A stretch of DNA of 23,869 nucleotides from positions 1-23,869 of IMG/VR virus record IMGVR_UViG_3300006919_000446; one strand, written 5' to 3'. Below the pieces are notes generated by a model that saw only the letters and a program-made list of their open reading frames with translations, ran no database searches and was not told where the DNA came from. The position numbers were made by a program, and so were the translations under genes. Position 1 is the stretch's first letter. Each line of letters begins with the position of its first letter. Below, piece by piece: positions 14,698 through 21,463 of this stretch. Origin of the DNA: a virus.

Positions 14698-14922
14698 ATG
14701 GAACGAAAAGAACTTGCGGCCCTTTTGTGGGCTTATCGAAAAGACGAAAATTTAAAAAAAATTGAAGTGCAAAAAGCCGGGCGACTGGCGCGAATGCTGA
14801 CGGTTGAAGGTTTGGAAAATTTCATGTTGCCAAATGAAGCGCAACACGTCGGCGTCCACGGTGTCGGGGTTGGTTTTTGTATTACTTTCATTATTGAAAT
14901 ACCGGTGAAAAATGGACTTTAA
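14698..14922 (+). CDS. First gene of the replication unit, unknown function
   Basis: The ATG at 14698, 20-odd bases behind the promoter and preceded by AAAATT, gives 74 residues; a longer frame upstream would cross the terminator and is rejected. The sequence (MERKELAALLWAYRKDENLKKIEVQKAGRLARMLTVEGLENFMLPNEAQHVGVHGVGVGF) begins with a charged helix and ends in a short hydrophobic strand (FCITFIIEIPV). First position behind a strong-looking promoter suggests an early gene. No family is recognised. Confidence 0.6.
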   Translation: MERKELAALLWAYRKDENLKKIEVQKAGRLARMLTVEGLENFMLPNEAQHVGVHGVGVGFCITFIIEIPVKNGL

Positions 14923-15325
14923 TAAAATAAGGGGCTTCGTTTTGAATGGTTTTTCTTTAGACTTTGTTGTAAGGAATGTAAACGGAAGCCCGGCCAAAAT
15001 AAAACAAATTTATAACAGCATTAGAAAGGCAAATTACAACGACGGGCATAAGCGATTTAATGAACAGACAAAGCCGGATTTCGAAAACGAAATGGACTAC
15101 GCCGAACCATTGAAGCAATGGCGCCCGGAAGACCTTGACGGCGAAGAAAGAATGATTTATTTAAAAATAGTTGACAATGAAAAAGACGAAAGCTACCAAT
15201 TTAGACAAAGGGGCGTCGCGATTCGACACACGAAGCCGGGGCCAACAAACACGCGAACTTTTAGAAAAGAAAGGCATCGAAAGCCCGGACACATCAAACA
15301 TGATTCAAATTTCACCCGGTTTTAA
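14912..15325 (+). CDS. Early-region protein, unknown function (3' part overlaps another frame)
   Basis: 137 residues from ATG 14912, overlapping the previous gene by 11 bases. The N-terminal ~85 residues look like a real folded domain (FNKIRGFVLNGFSLDFVVRNVNGSPAKIKQIYNSIRKANYNDGHKRF...LKQWRPEDLDGEERMIYLKI). The last ~45 are strongly basic and of low complexity (IRHTKPGPTNTRTFRKERHRKPG), which suggests they are read out of frame from the gene at 15177. A helix-turn-helix-like region near 'SLDFVVRNVNGSPAKIKQIY' may point to DNA binding but is not certain. Either the two frames overlap by 149 bases, or a shift joins them. Confidence 0.5.
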   Translation: MDFNKIRGFVLNGFSLDFVVRNVNGSPAKIKQIYNSIRKANYNDGHKRFNEQTKPDFENEMDYAEPLKQWRPEDLDGEERMIYLKIVDNEKDESYQFRQRGVAIRHTKPGPTNTRTFRKERHRKPGHIKHDSNFTRF

Positions 15326-15404
15326 AATAGCCGGGCCAATCTTCGAAGATGAAGAACAAAAGCGAATTTGGATCGAAGAAAAAAGAAAAAAATTTAACCT
15401 TTAA
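15177..15404 (+). CDS. Small early-region protein, unknown function
   Basis: 75 residues from ATG 15177. The chain (KKTKATNLDKGASRFDTRSRGQQTRELLEKKGIESPDTSNMIQISPGFKIAGPIFEDEEQKRIWIEEKRKKFNL) has a natural balance of residues, a short helix (QQTRELLEKKGI) and an acidic-basic C-terminal helix. That makes it the likelier reading of 15177-15325, where it overlaps the preceding gene by 149 bases. If the overlap is not real, this could be the C-terminal part of the upstream protein after a +1 shift. No family is recognised. Confidence 0.5.
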   Translation: MKKTKATNLDKGASRFDTRSRGQQTRELLEKKGIESPDTSNMIQISPGFKIAGPIFEDEEQKRIWIEEKRKKFNL

Positions 15405-15415
15405 AAATTAGAACA

Positions 15416-15631
15416 ATGAATAATTTAAAACAAACAGTTAAAACGGTAACGGCGGCGGCGGGAAAATCAACAACGCAATTAGCTGAAGATTTAGGGAAAG
15501 ACCCGGCCAACCTTCGCGCAATTTTAAGAAATGGAAATCCACGCATGGAATTTTTGAAACAAGTTGCCGAAGCGTGCGAATGTGAATTGCAGTTGGTCAA
15601 CAAAATTACAAACAATAGCTACACACTTTAA
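15416..15631 (+). CDS. Small HTH DNA-binding protein (Cro/CI-like)
   Basis: 71 residues whose centre (AAGKSTTQLAEDLGKDPANLRAILRNGNPRMEFLKQVAEACECELQLV, about residues 14-60) matches the helix-turn-helix fold of Cro/CI-type regulators: a first helix ending in TQLAEDLGK, a recognition helix DPANLRAILRNG, and a following helix LKQVAEACE. It could repress or activate phage genes, and sits 9 bases before the recombination genes. No larger repressor or integrase is in view, so this alone does not show a temperate life cycle. Confidence 0.72.
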   Translation: MNNLKQTVKTVTAAAGKSTTQLAEDLGKDPANLRAILRNGNPRMEFLKQVAEACECELQLVNKITNNSYTL

Positions 15632-15640
15632 AACTAAAAA

Positions 15641-16279
15641 ATGGAACAATTAGCGAAATCAATTATTGCCGTAATGAAAGAAGTTGACGGCATCGACAAA
15701 AACACAACCGTTGGCACGGGCAAAAGTTCATACCAAGGATTGAAAGACGCGGACGTCAAAAAGGTGTTCAAAGAAGCAATGGCCAAACATGGTTTATGTA
15801 TTTTACCGCTTGACATTGACGAAACCGTCCAAACGGAAACATGGAAAGAACAAACCCAATATGGTGAAAAGTTGAAAAGGTCCGTTTTCACAAAAGTAAC
15901 ATGCCGGTATTTGTTATTGCACGAAAGCGGTGAAAGTCAGGTGTTGACTGGTTACGGCCACGGAATTGACACGGCTGACAAAGGAGCGGGAAAGGCGACG
16001 ACGTACGCATTAAAAAACCTTTTGATGTACACATTTTTGACACCATCCGGGAACATCGACGACACGGACACGGACCATTCAAACGACCATCAACCGCCGC
16101 CGGCAAATTCAACGAAGCAAACAACAACCGCAAACAAACCATGGTTGAATGAAACGAATGTGGAGCAATGGACCAATGCGTGTTCAATAATGCAACAAGG
16201 CGGAACAATCGCAGACGTGCGCAAAATATATTCAGTAAATAAGCGTGACGCGGAAAAATTAATAAATCAAAACAAATAA
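15641..16279 (+). CDS. erf: ERF-family single-strand annealing protein
   Basis: A 212-residue protein. The core matches the ERF superfamily of phage annealing proteins: KSSYQGLKDADVKKVFKEAMAKHGLCILPLDID (about 28-60), KVTCRYLLLHESGESQVLTGYGHGIDTADKGAGKATTYALKNLLMYTFLTPS (about 86-137). The segment G-x-G-x-D-x-x-DKGAGKATTYALKNLL is the family's signature. These proteins pair complementary single strands during phage recombination and repair. The C-terminal ~75 residues form a linker (NSTKQTTTANK) and a small helical domain. The SSB gene follows after 15 bases, the usual partner. Confidence 0.85.
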   Translation: MEQLAKSIIAVMKEVDGIDKNTTVGTGKSSYQGLKDADVKKVFKEAMAKHGLCILPLDIDETVQTETWKEQTQYGEKLKRSVFTKVTCRYLLLHESGESQVLTGYGHGIDTADKGAGKATTYALKNLLMYTFLTPSGNIDDTDTDHSNDHQPPPANSTKQTTTANKPWLNETNVEQWTNACSIMQQGGTIADVRKIYSVNKRDAEKLINQNK

Positions 16280-16294
16280 ATAAAAATCAAAATT

Positions 16295-16621
16295 ATGAAC
16301 AAAGTTATTTTAATTGGAAACGTAGGAAAGGACCCGGAAAGAAAGGATTTTCAAAACGGAAGTATCGCCAACTTTACATTGGCAACAAATGAAGTTTGGA
16401 AGGACCAAAACGGTGAAAAGAAGACCGCCACGGAATGGCACAACATTGTTGTAAATGGAAAGACCGTTGACGTTGTAATGTCTTACGTAAAGAAGGGTGA
16501 CAAACTCGCAATTGAAGGGAAAGTGAAGACAAGATCTTACGAAAACGAAAACGGTGAAACCCGTACTATTACTGAAATAAAGGCAACGCAAGTTGAAATG
16601 TTAACACCTAAACAAACGTAA
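16295..16621 (+). CDS. ssb: Single-stranded DNA-binding protein
   Basis: 108 residues with the full OB-fold pattern: MNKVILIGNVGKDPERKDFQNGSIANFTLATNEVWKD, then EWHNIVVNGKTVDVVMSYVKKGDKLAIEGKVKTRSYENENGETRTITEIKATQVEML. It coats single-stranded DNA during replication and recombination. The usual long linker and acidic C-terminal tip (D-D-x-P-F) that binds partner proteins in bacterial SSBs are missing; the chain ends EMLTPKQT. So it may not dock host repair enzymes, or it may depend on the phage's own partners. Next gene begins one base after its stop. Confidence 0.92.
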   Translation: MNKVILIGNVGKDPERKDFQNGSIANFTLATNEVWKDQNGEKKTATEWHNIVVNGKTVDVVMSYVKKGDKLAIEGKVKTRSYENENGETRTITEIKATQVEMLTPKQT

Positions 16622-16622
16622 A

Positions 16623-17024
16623 ATGAAAAATTTAAAAGTAGAATACCAACCCGGATTTGAAACGATAACAAAATCAATAGGAATTAAAGACGAACGCTTC
16701 GAAGAATTAAGCGACATGGCCCAAAAAGAATTTGAAAGCGGGTTCATTGATAAAGAAGGTTCATTAAGTAAGGCAATGTGCCAATTATCGGAAAAAGCCG
16801 AAACACCGGCGGAATTAATGTTTTTAATTTATGCCATCGCAATGGCATTTCAACGCGCTGAAGATGACCCCATTTTCGCATTGGGGGCGATGTTGTCCGC
16901 TCAAAAATCAAAAGGAAAAGAAGACACCGCGGAAAGCCCGGAAGACGAAGCAAAATTCAATGAATTTTTGGCCGGAATGCCAAAGGACCACACATTGGAA
17001 GAAATATTAAAATATAAAAACTAA
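16623..17024 (+). CDS. Replication-module protein with a C-terminal tail copied from the portal gene
   Basis: 133 residues. The first ~100 (VEYQPGFETITKSIGIKDERFEELSDMAQKEFESG...LSKAMCQLSEKAETPAELMFLIYAIAMAFQRAEDDPIFALGAML) are helical and look like a compact unknown protein. From residue 106 to 126 the chain is identical to portal residues 81-101, through a 65-bp exact DNA repeat, then ends after seven more residues (EILKYKN). The tail lies in the same reading phase as in the portal. The upstream section contains a short lysine-rich link (AQKSKGKEDTAES). The core family is not recognised. The position between SSB and another replication-linked protein suggests a role in replication or recombination. 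Confidence 0.7.
   Translation: MKNLKVEYQPGFETITKSIGIKDERFEELSDMAQKEFESGFIDKEGSLSKAMCQLSEKAETPAELMFLIYAIAMAFQRAEDDPIFALGAMLSAQKSKGKEDTAESPEDEAKFNEFLAGMPKDHTLEEILKYKN
16938..17002 (+). repeat. 65-bp perfect direct repeat, copy B (end of small replication-module gene)
   Basis: Identical to 7408-7472 and in the same codon phase. A nearby AAGACACCG (16921-16929) also matches the nine bases ending at 7410 of the portal. This hints that the copied segment may once have been longer, with an 11-base insert. Confidence 0.95.
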
Positions 17025-17028
17025 AATT

Positions 17029-17439
17029 ATGAACTTAGAACAATTCACCCAATTAGTGCAAGACGTACACGACGGAAACGAAAGCGCCTTGAAAGCGTAC
17101 GCAATCATTAACGATTCAATAAAACTTTTGACCAGTTGCAAGAAGGAAATCGAAGAAGCGGCAAAGAAAGAAGGGTCCACGTATGGCGCAAAAACCTTCA
17201 ACGAATACGGCTATGTTTTCGAAATGCGAAACGGTGGCCGTGTGTGGGACTTTAAACACCTTGACGAATGGCAACAAGCCAACGTCAAAAAGAAAGCAAT
17301 CGAAGAAAAATACAAAACCGCTTTCAATGCAAAGGCAAACGGCTTCAGCGGATTGAACGAAGAAACCGGCGAAATAATAGAATTACCGAAAGTTTCTTAT
17401 AAATCGGATTCATTGATTGTGAAATTTAAAAATACTTAG
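17029..17439 (+). CDS. Conserved replication-associated phage protein, unknown function
   Basis: 136 residues. Layout: N-terminal helices (FTQLVQDVHDGNESALKAYAIINDSIKLLTSCKKEIEEAAKKEG), then YGAKTFNEYGYVFEMRNGGRVWDFKHLDEWQQANVKKKAIEEKYK, and a final EETGEIIELPKVSYKSDSLIVKF. I have seen this arrangement, with NGGRxWDFK and ELPKV-YK-DSLIVK, in phage proteins next to annealing proteins and SSBs, often in Bacteroidetes phages. The early coiled coil and the position suggest an accessory of the recombination system, perhaps akin to Gam-like nuclease inhibitors in place but not clearly in sequence. Confidence 0.65.
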   Translation: MNLEQFTQLVQDVHDGNESALKAYAIINDSIKLLTSCKKEIEEAAKKEGSTYGAKTFNEYGYVFEMRNGGRVWDFKHLDEWQQANVKKKAIEEKYKTAFNAKANGFSGLNEETGEIIELPKVSYKSDSLIVKFKNT

Positions 17440-17456
17440 TACATTCGCGCTTTGCC

Positions 17457-17543
17457 GCTGCACTTTAGGCAATAACAAACGAATTTTAATTGAACCTCTT
17501 TACACGGACGGAGTGCAGCCCCGAAGTGTAAAGGGGTTTTTTT
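17457..17543 (+). terminator. Structured terminator with possible pseudoknot
   Basis: The 123-base gap after 17439 holds a strong hairpin: CCTCTTTACAC (17495-17505) pairs with GTGTAAAGGGG (17526-17536), 11 bp with one G-T wobble, followed by seven Ts. Its 20-base loop contains AGTGCAGC (17512-17519), which is the exact complement of GCTGCACT upstream at 17457-17464. Both helices together would make a pseudoknot; alternatively the upstream arm could open the terminator. It separates the ERF/SSB unit from the initiator/primase unit. Confidence 0.8.
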
Positions 17544-17562
17544 ATACCTAAAAAACAACATT

Positions 17563-17814
17563 ATGAAATTAATACAAAGCCATTTGACCTGTCATGATTT
17601 TCAATTCAAGTTTGATGAAATGGAAATACAAGGCATTGCATACGCTCCAAACGCTTGCAGTCTTAATATTGAAATAGACCCGGAAGGATACGTCATTTTA
17701 TCATTTGAAGAATTAGGGCAATTGATAGAGGGGTTGTCCGATTCTTACGAAAGAATGAAAAACGAACGAAGTAAATTTTCAATATTTAAAAAAGAAGGGG
17801 GGCAAAATGTATAA
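17563..17814 (+). CDS. Small protein before the replication initiator, unknown function
   Basis: 83 residues, ATG 17563, 20 bases after the terminator T-run. The sequence (KLIQSHLTCHDFQFKFDEMEIQGIAYAPNACSLNIEIDPEGYVILSFEELGQLIEGLSDSYERMKNERSKF) starts with strands and ends in a charged helix. It overlaps the next start by 8 bases, so the two are probably coupled. No family is recognised. Confidence 0.6.
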   Translation: MKLIQSHLTCHDFQFKFDEMEIQGIAYAPNACSLNIEIDPEGYVILSFEELGQLIEGLSDSYERMKNERSKFSIFKKEGGQNV

Positions 17815-18451
17815 GCCAACAAAACGTAAAGCATTTAACTTTTTACGGTCCTATTTTGATGTATTCAACGAAATAAAAGAAGACGCCGACAAACTCGAAT
17901 TCATAACTTCAATTTTAAACAAACAATTTTTAAACGAAGACCCGGCCGACTTAAATTTTATGGTTAACTTATGTTATCAAAGTCAAAAACACGCGGTCGA
18001 AACAAGCGTAAAGGGTTGGTTAAGAGCGAATAAGGACACCCCAATAACCAACCCCCCAACCAACCCCCCAACCCCCCTTGGGACCAACCCCCCGACCAAC
18101 CCCAAGGAAGAGGAAGAGGAAGAGGAAGAGGAAGAGGAAGTAGAATATAATAATACCAAACAAGTTTGGCCGTTGTGGTTCGAAGTTTTCAAAAAGTACA
18201 AACCGAAGTCAAGAAAGTGTCCGGATAACGTAAAAACCAAAATCAAAAAGTTGTCAAACGATTACACCGTAAACGATTTTGAAAAGGTTTGTTCAACCGC
18301 ATTTGAAGATGACTTCCATAAATCAAATGGATTCAGATATTTAACAATGGAGTTTTTGACACGTCAAGACAAGTTTATCATGTTTCATGAATTAGAACAA
18401 CCGAAACAAAAAAGTAGTGGTCAAACGTTGCCGCCGTTGTCATCATTTTAA
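17807..18451 (+). CDS. Replication initiation protein-like, with repeat linker (possible origin inside)
   Basis: 214 residues in two helical parts joined by a low-complexity linker. The N-terminal part (RKAFNFLRSYFDVFNEIKEDADKLEFITSILNKQFLNEDPADL...YQSQKHAVETSVKGWLRAN, about 7-75) resembles the DUF6291-like N-terminus of replication proteins in Bacteroidetes phages. The linker has NPPT repeats and eleven Glu in a row (about 80-111). The C-terminal part (VWPLWFEVFKKYKPKSRKCPDNVKTKIKKL...FRYLTMEFLTRQDKF) is helical, as in DnaT-like or lambda-O-like proteins. It sits immediately before the primase-helicase, the natural partner. The DNA encoding the linker is itself unusual; see the separate repeat entry. 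Confidence 0.68.
   Translation: MYKPTKRKAFNFLRSYFDVFNEIKEDADKLEFITSILNKQFLNEDPADLNFMVNLCYQSQKHAVETSVKGWLRANKDTPITNPPTNPPTPLGTNPPTNPKEEEEEEEEEEEVEYNNTKQVWPLWFEVFKKYKPKSRKCPDNVKTKIKKLSNDYTVNDFEKVCSTAFEDDFHKSNGFRYLTMEFLTRQDKFIMFHELEQPKQKSSGQTLPPLSSF
18046..18160 (+). repeat. C6 iteron-like array, homopurine tract and AT-rich segment (candidate origin)
   Basis: Two exact 12-mers AACCAACCCCCC (18046-18057, 18058-18069), a shorter AACCCCCC (18070-18077), then ACCAACCCCCC (18083-18093) and ACCAACCCC (18095-18103). A 37-base purine-only tract with repeated GAGGAA units follows (18104-18140), then AT-rich TAGAATATAATAATACC. The minus strand carries five G4-6 runs with short spacers, enough for a G-quadruplex. 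Repeats inside the initiator gene followed by AT-rich DNA are the layout of the lambda origin inside gene O. Confidence 0.75.
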
Positions 18452-18472
18452 AAATTTTAAATTTACAAGCAA

Positions 18473-20284
18473 ATGAAAACAATTATTGAATGGGAACAAA
18501 TCAACACCGGAAACAAAACAACGGGCCGAATCTATACAACATGCCCGAATTGTTCAGCGGACCGGAAGAAGAAAACCGCTAAATGTTTATCGGTGAACTT
18601 AGAAAGCGGCAAAGCCAATTGCAAACATTGTCAAGCCGTATCATTCCGTGAAGGGACACCAAAGCCAAAGCAACGCAAAGAATGGGTTAAACCAATTCAA
18701 ACGTGGCGAAACTTCACAACGATGCCGGACAAGGTTGTAAAATGGTTTGCGGCCCGTGGCATAAGTCAACGAACAATTGTTGATTGTGGCATAACTTGCG
18801 AAGACTACTTCCAACCAATGGCCGGAAAGAAAACCAAAAACGTTGTGTTCAATTACTTTGAATTTGACGAAGTAGTCAACAAAAAATACCGCCGCATTTC
18901 TGAAAAGCAATTCACCCAGTCGAAAGACGCAAAGAAAATATTTTACGGAATCAACGACATAATGGGCCACGATGAAATTTATATCGTTGAAGGTGAAATG
19001 GACAAATTAGCAATGTACGAAGTCGGAATCAAAAATTGTATTTCCGTGCCAAATGGCGCTAATGATTGCAATGATATTTTTGACACTTGCGAAGAATACA
19101 TCAAAGACATCAAAAAAGTTTTTATTGCCGTTGACATGGACGAACCCGGATTGAAACTTGAAAAAGAATTAATCAAACGTTTTGGCAAATGGAAATGCGA
19201 ACGAATCAACTTCAAAGGCAAAGACGCCAACGAAGAATTGATAAAAGGCAAATTGGAATTGTTGGAAGCAATCGAAAACCCGAAACCATACCCGTGTGAA
19301 AGTACGCGAAATATTAGTGACGTATGGGGGGAAATTTTGGAAAGTTATGACCATGAACGCGAATACATTAAGCCCAAGTGTGAAAGGTTCGAAAACTTCA
19401 ATACAATATTTTCATTGGCCCCGGGACAATTAACAACCGTCACCGGGACACCTTCACACGGAAAAAGTAATTTTGTTGAAGATTGGGTGTTGTCACTTTG
19501 CGCAACCGCGAACATGCGAGCATCGTTTTTTACACCGGAACACCCCGTCCGTGAAGTTTACGAACGAATTTTAGAAAAAACGATAGGAAAGTCTTTTCCT
19601 AAAAAAAGAAAGTTTGTTGAGCGTATGACAAAAACAGAAATGGCCGGCGCAAAAGATTATTTAGAAAAAAAAATATACATGACCGACCCGGAACCGGGAA
19701 CCCGACCAACATGGGAATGGTTGTTGGCAAAGTTCAAAGAGCAAATTTTTCGTTTTGGTGTTGATATTTTCATCATTGACGCATGGAACAAAGTTAAAAT
19801 GCAAAATCCGGATTCGTTGGGCGAAATCAACGGCATCCTTTCGGACTTAACTTTGTTTGCAAGGCAATACAATGTGCAAGTTGTTTTAATAGCGCACCCA
19901 AAAAAACCCGGTAAAAGTTTGGACGGAAAAGAAAAAATTCCAACGCTTTACGATGTGAAGGGTTCGTCCGATTTTAGGGACCAAACACACAACGGGTTTG
20001 TTGTTTCCCGTGACTTTGAAACCAATATTGTGACGGTTGTTAATTTAAAAACTAAATTTCAAGACCAAGGGAAAATCGGCGCGTCGTGTGAATTTATTTA
20101 CGACTTGCAATGTTCGAGGTACAACCCAATTGGAAAGAAATTTGACCGCAAACCATTATTTGAAACAAACACGCAAACGTCAATAAAACCGGAAGCCCCG
20201 GGCCAGATCCTACCAAACAAAAATTTTGAACAATCAATGGAAATGTTCCCGGACGCAACAGAACAAACGGACGTTCCATTCTAA
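18473..20284 (+). CDS. Primase-helicase (TOPRIM + DnaB/RecA-like, T7 gp4 type)
   Basis: 603 residues. The parts in order: a zinc-binding region with CPNC (Cys24, Cys27) and CKHC (Cys50, Cys53); a TOPRIM domain with VEGEMDKLA (Glu173) and the acidic pair VDMDEPG (Asp221, Asp223); and a RecA/DnaB-like helicase with Walker A GTPSHGKS (Lys331), Walker B IFIIDAWN (Asp436), and the sensor-like LIAHPKKPG (His475). It would make primers and unwind the phage DNA fork, as in T7 gp4. The helicase part (about 305-580) is complete. The primase part has a shortened N-terminal zone compared with cellular DnaG. The upstream initiator-like protein probably loads it. Confidence 0.9.
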   Translation: MKTIIEWEQINTGNKTTGRIYTTCPNCSADRKKKTAKCLSVNLESGKANCKHCQAVSFREGTPKPKQRKEWVKPIQTWRNFTTMPDKVVKWFAARGISQRTIVDCGITCEDYFQPMAGKKTKNVVFNYFEFDEVVNKKYRRISEKQFTQSKDAKKIFYGINDIMGHDEIYIVEGEMDKLAMYEVGIKNCISVPNGANDCNDIFDTCEEYIKDIKKVFIAVDMDEPGLKLEKELIKRFGKWKCERINFKGKDANEELIKGKLELLEAIENPKPYPCESTRNISDVWGEILESYDHEREYIKPKCERFENFNTIFSLAPGQLTTVTGTPSHGKSNFVEDWVLSLCATANMRASFFTPEHPVREVYERILEKTIGKSFPKKRKFVERMTKTEMAGAKDYLEKKIYMTDPEPGTRPTWEWLLAKFKEQIFRFGVDIFIIDAWNKVKMQNPDSLGEINGILSDLTLFARQYNVQVVLIAHPKKPGKSLDGKEKIPTLYDVKGSSDFRDQTHNGFVVSRDFETNIVTVVNLKTKFQDQGKIGASCEFIYDLQCSRYNPIGKKFDRKPLFETNTQTSIKPEAPGQILPNKNFEQSMEMFPDATEQTDVPF

Positions 20285-20295
20285 AAATTAAAACT

Positions 20296-20508
20296 ATGAA
20301 ACTAACATCAATCAACGAACTTAAAGAACTTCAACAAATGTGCATTCGAACTTTTGGGGGTGTCCCGGAAAACTTAATCATTGAAAGCCCGGACATTGTA
20401 AACGAAGCGCACAACTTAAACCAAAGATTCAAGCCCGTGCCACATGGTAGCCATTCACTAAAAGTTCACAACGTGAACGTTGTTAAACAAATCGCAGAAG
20501 TATTTTAA
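20296..20508 (+). CDS. Small protein between primase-helicase and NinB, unknown function
   Basis: 70 residues from ATG 20296 (AAAACTATG leader). The chain (KLTSINELKELQQMCIRTFGGVPENLIIESPDIVNEAHNLNQRFKPVPHGSHSLKVHNVNVVKQIAEVF) looks folded, with a first helix and then a mixed section ending in a short helix. It is within the replication-recombination run and 3 bases before the NinB-like start. No family is recognised. Confidence 0.6.
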   Translation: MKLTSINELKELQQMCIRTFGGVPENLIIESPDIVNEAHNLNQRFKPVPHGSHSLKVHNVNVVKQIAEVF

Positions 20509-20511
20509 GTT

Positions 20512-20952
20512 ATGTTGTTAGACCTATCAAACCCAATGGACCGCGAAAAGGCCCGCACCTACCTTTCGAAATTAGAAGACGAAGGCGCCAAAATCGAATT
20601 GACAAAAAAGAATCAAAAAAGAACCGTGCGCCAAAACGCATATTTGCACGCCATTTTTTCTTTGTTCGGAATCGAATTTGGATATTCAAAACATGAAGTA
20701 AAACAATTAATTTTCAAACGTGAAGTGAACCGGGACATGTTCGAAATTGACTTCATCAACAAAGAAACCGGCGAAGTTACAACCGATTATCAAAGCACCG
20801 CCGACATGGACACGGCCACCATGACCCAATCAATTGAACGGTTTCGCAACTATTCAGCTGGTCACGGTTTGTACATTCCGACGTCGGAAGAATACATCGA
20901 AAATAAATTCTACATTGACCAACAAATTGAACAAAATAAAAAATACTTGTAA
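20512..20952 (+). CDS. ninB: NinB-like recombination protein
   Basis: 146 residues. The middle reads KKNQKRTVRQNAYLHAIFSLFGIEFGYSKHEVKQLIFKREVN (about 32-73), matching the NinB/YbcN family, in which a 'K-R-T-x-x-QN-x-x-LH' helix and a following helix carry the fold. The end of the chain, ADMDTATMTQSIERFRNYSAGHGLYIPTSEEY, is also typical. In lambda NinB assists RecF-like recombination and binds single-stranded DNA. It precedes a nuclease and NinG, so the three form a recombination block. The gene symbol is given by family likeness, not by search. Confidence 0.72.
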   Translation: MLLDLSNPMDREKARTYLSKLEDEGAKIELTKKNQKRTVRQNAYLHAIFSLFGIEFGYSKHEVKQLIFKREVNRDMFEIDFINKETGEVTTDYQSTADMDTATMTQSIERFRNYSAGHGLYIPTSEEYIENKFYIDQQIEQNKKYL

Positions 20953-20953
20953 C

Positions 20954-21463
20954 ATGAAAGCAACCTTCACAACACCAATTCCGCAATGGATGAACGACAC
21001 CGCCGAAGTAATTGGCAAAGCCCGAATGGAATCAAACACGTTCGCAAGAAATAACAACAAAGCATTTGACGCCCCGGACAATTACCGAATTGATGTTCGG
21101 GGTGCGTTGGCTGAATTAGTTGTGTTTCATATTTTCGATTCAAACGGTTGGGAATATTGGAGCGCGCCAATGGTTGAAACAAAACCACAACCGGGTCCGG
21201 ACTTAATCTTCAGAACTTCAAAAATTGACATCAAAGGCATAATGCCAAAAAGTCAAAATTTTTACGTCACCAAATCAAAGGCCGACAAGAACAAAGAATT
21301 GACCCATTATTTTTTTGTATCAATTCAAGACGACCACGCCTTCGTTTATTCCTTCACCGCAAAAGAGGTTTTGACGTGGGACGTGTACACATTCAAAAAT
21401 GGAAATGAAGCATATTACCGGCCAATTGTAAAAATCAACACCGATGAAGAAAAAGAAATGTAA
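20954..21463 (+). CDS. PD-(D/E)XK-type nuclease candidate
   Basis: ATG at 20954 (one base after the preceding stop) gives 169 residues; a longer upstream frame overlaps NinB and is rejected. A helix with GALAELVVFHIF (Glu54), then PQPGPDLIF (Asp83) and KIDIKGI (Asp92, Lys94) form the classic E...PD...DxK core of PD-(D/E)XK nucleases. The C-terminal part (FVSIQDDHAFVYSFTAKEVLTW) looks like the flanking strands. It may act as a resolvase, a DNA-trimming enzyme or a self-defence nuclease. Between NinB and NinG and overlapping the latter by 20 bases, it probably belongs to phage recombination. Confidence 0.68.
   Translation: MKATFTTPIPQWMNDTAEVIGKARMESNTFARNNNKAFDAPDNYRIDVRGALAELVVFHIFDSNGWEYWSAPMVETKPQPGPDLIFRTSKIDIKGIMPKSQNFYVTKSKADKNKELTHYFFVSIQDDHAFVYSFTAKEVLTWDVYTFKNGNEAYYRPIVKINTDEEKEM

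Noticed and set aside
15416-15631. Lysogeny switch
   Set aside because: A single Cro-sized HTH gene without an integrase or second repressor in divergent orientation does not support a temperate switch.
18104-18140. Eleven-glutamate tract as a functional domain
   Set aside because: The tract comes from a simple GAGGAA repeat that is likely unstable in length; at the protein level it is probably only a linker.
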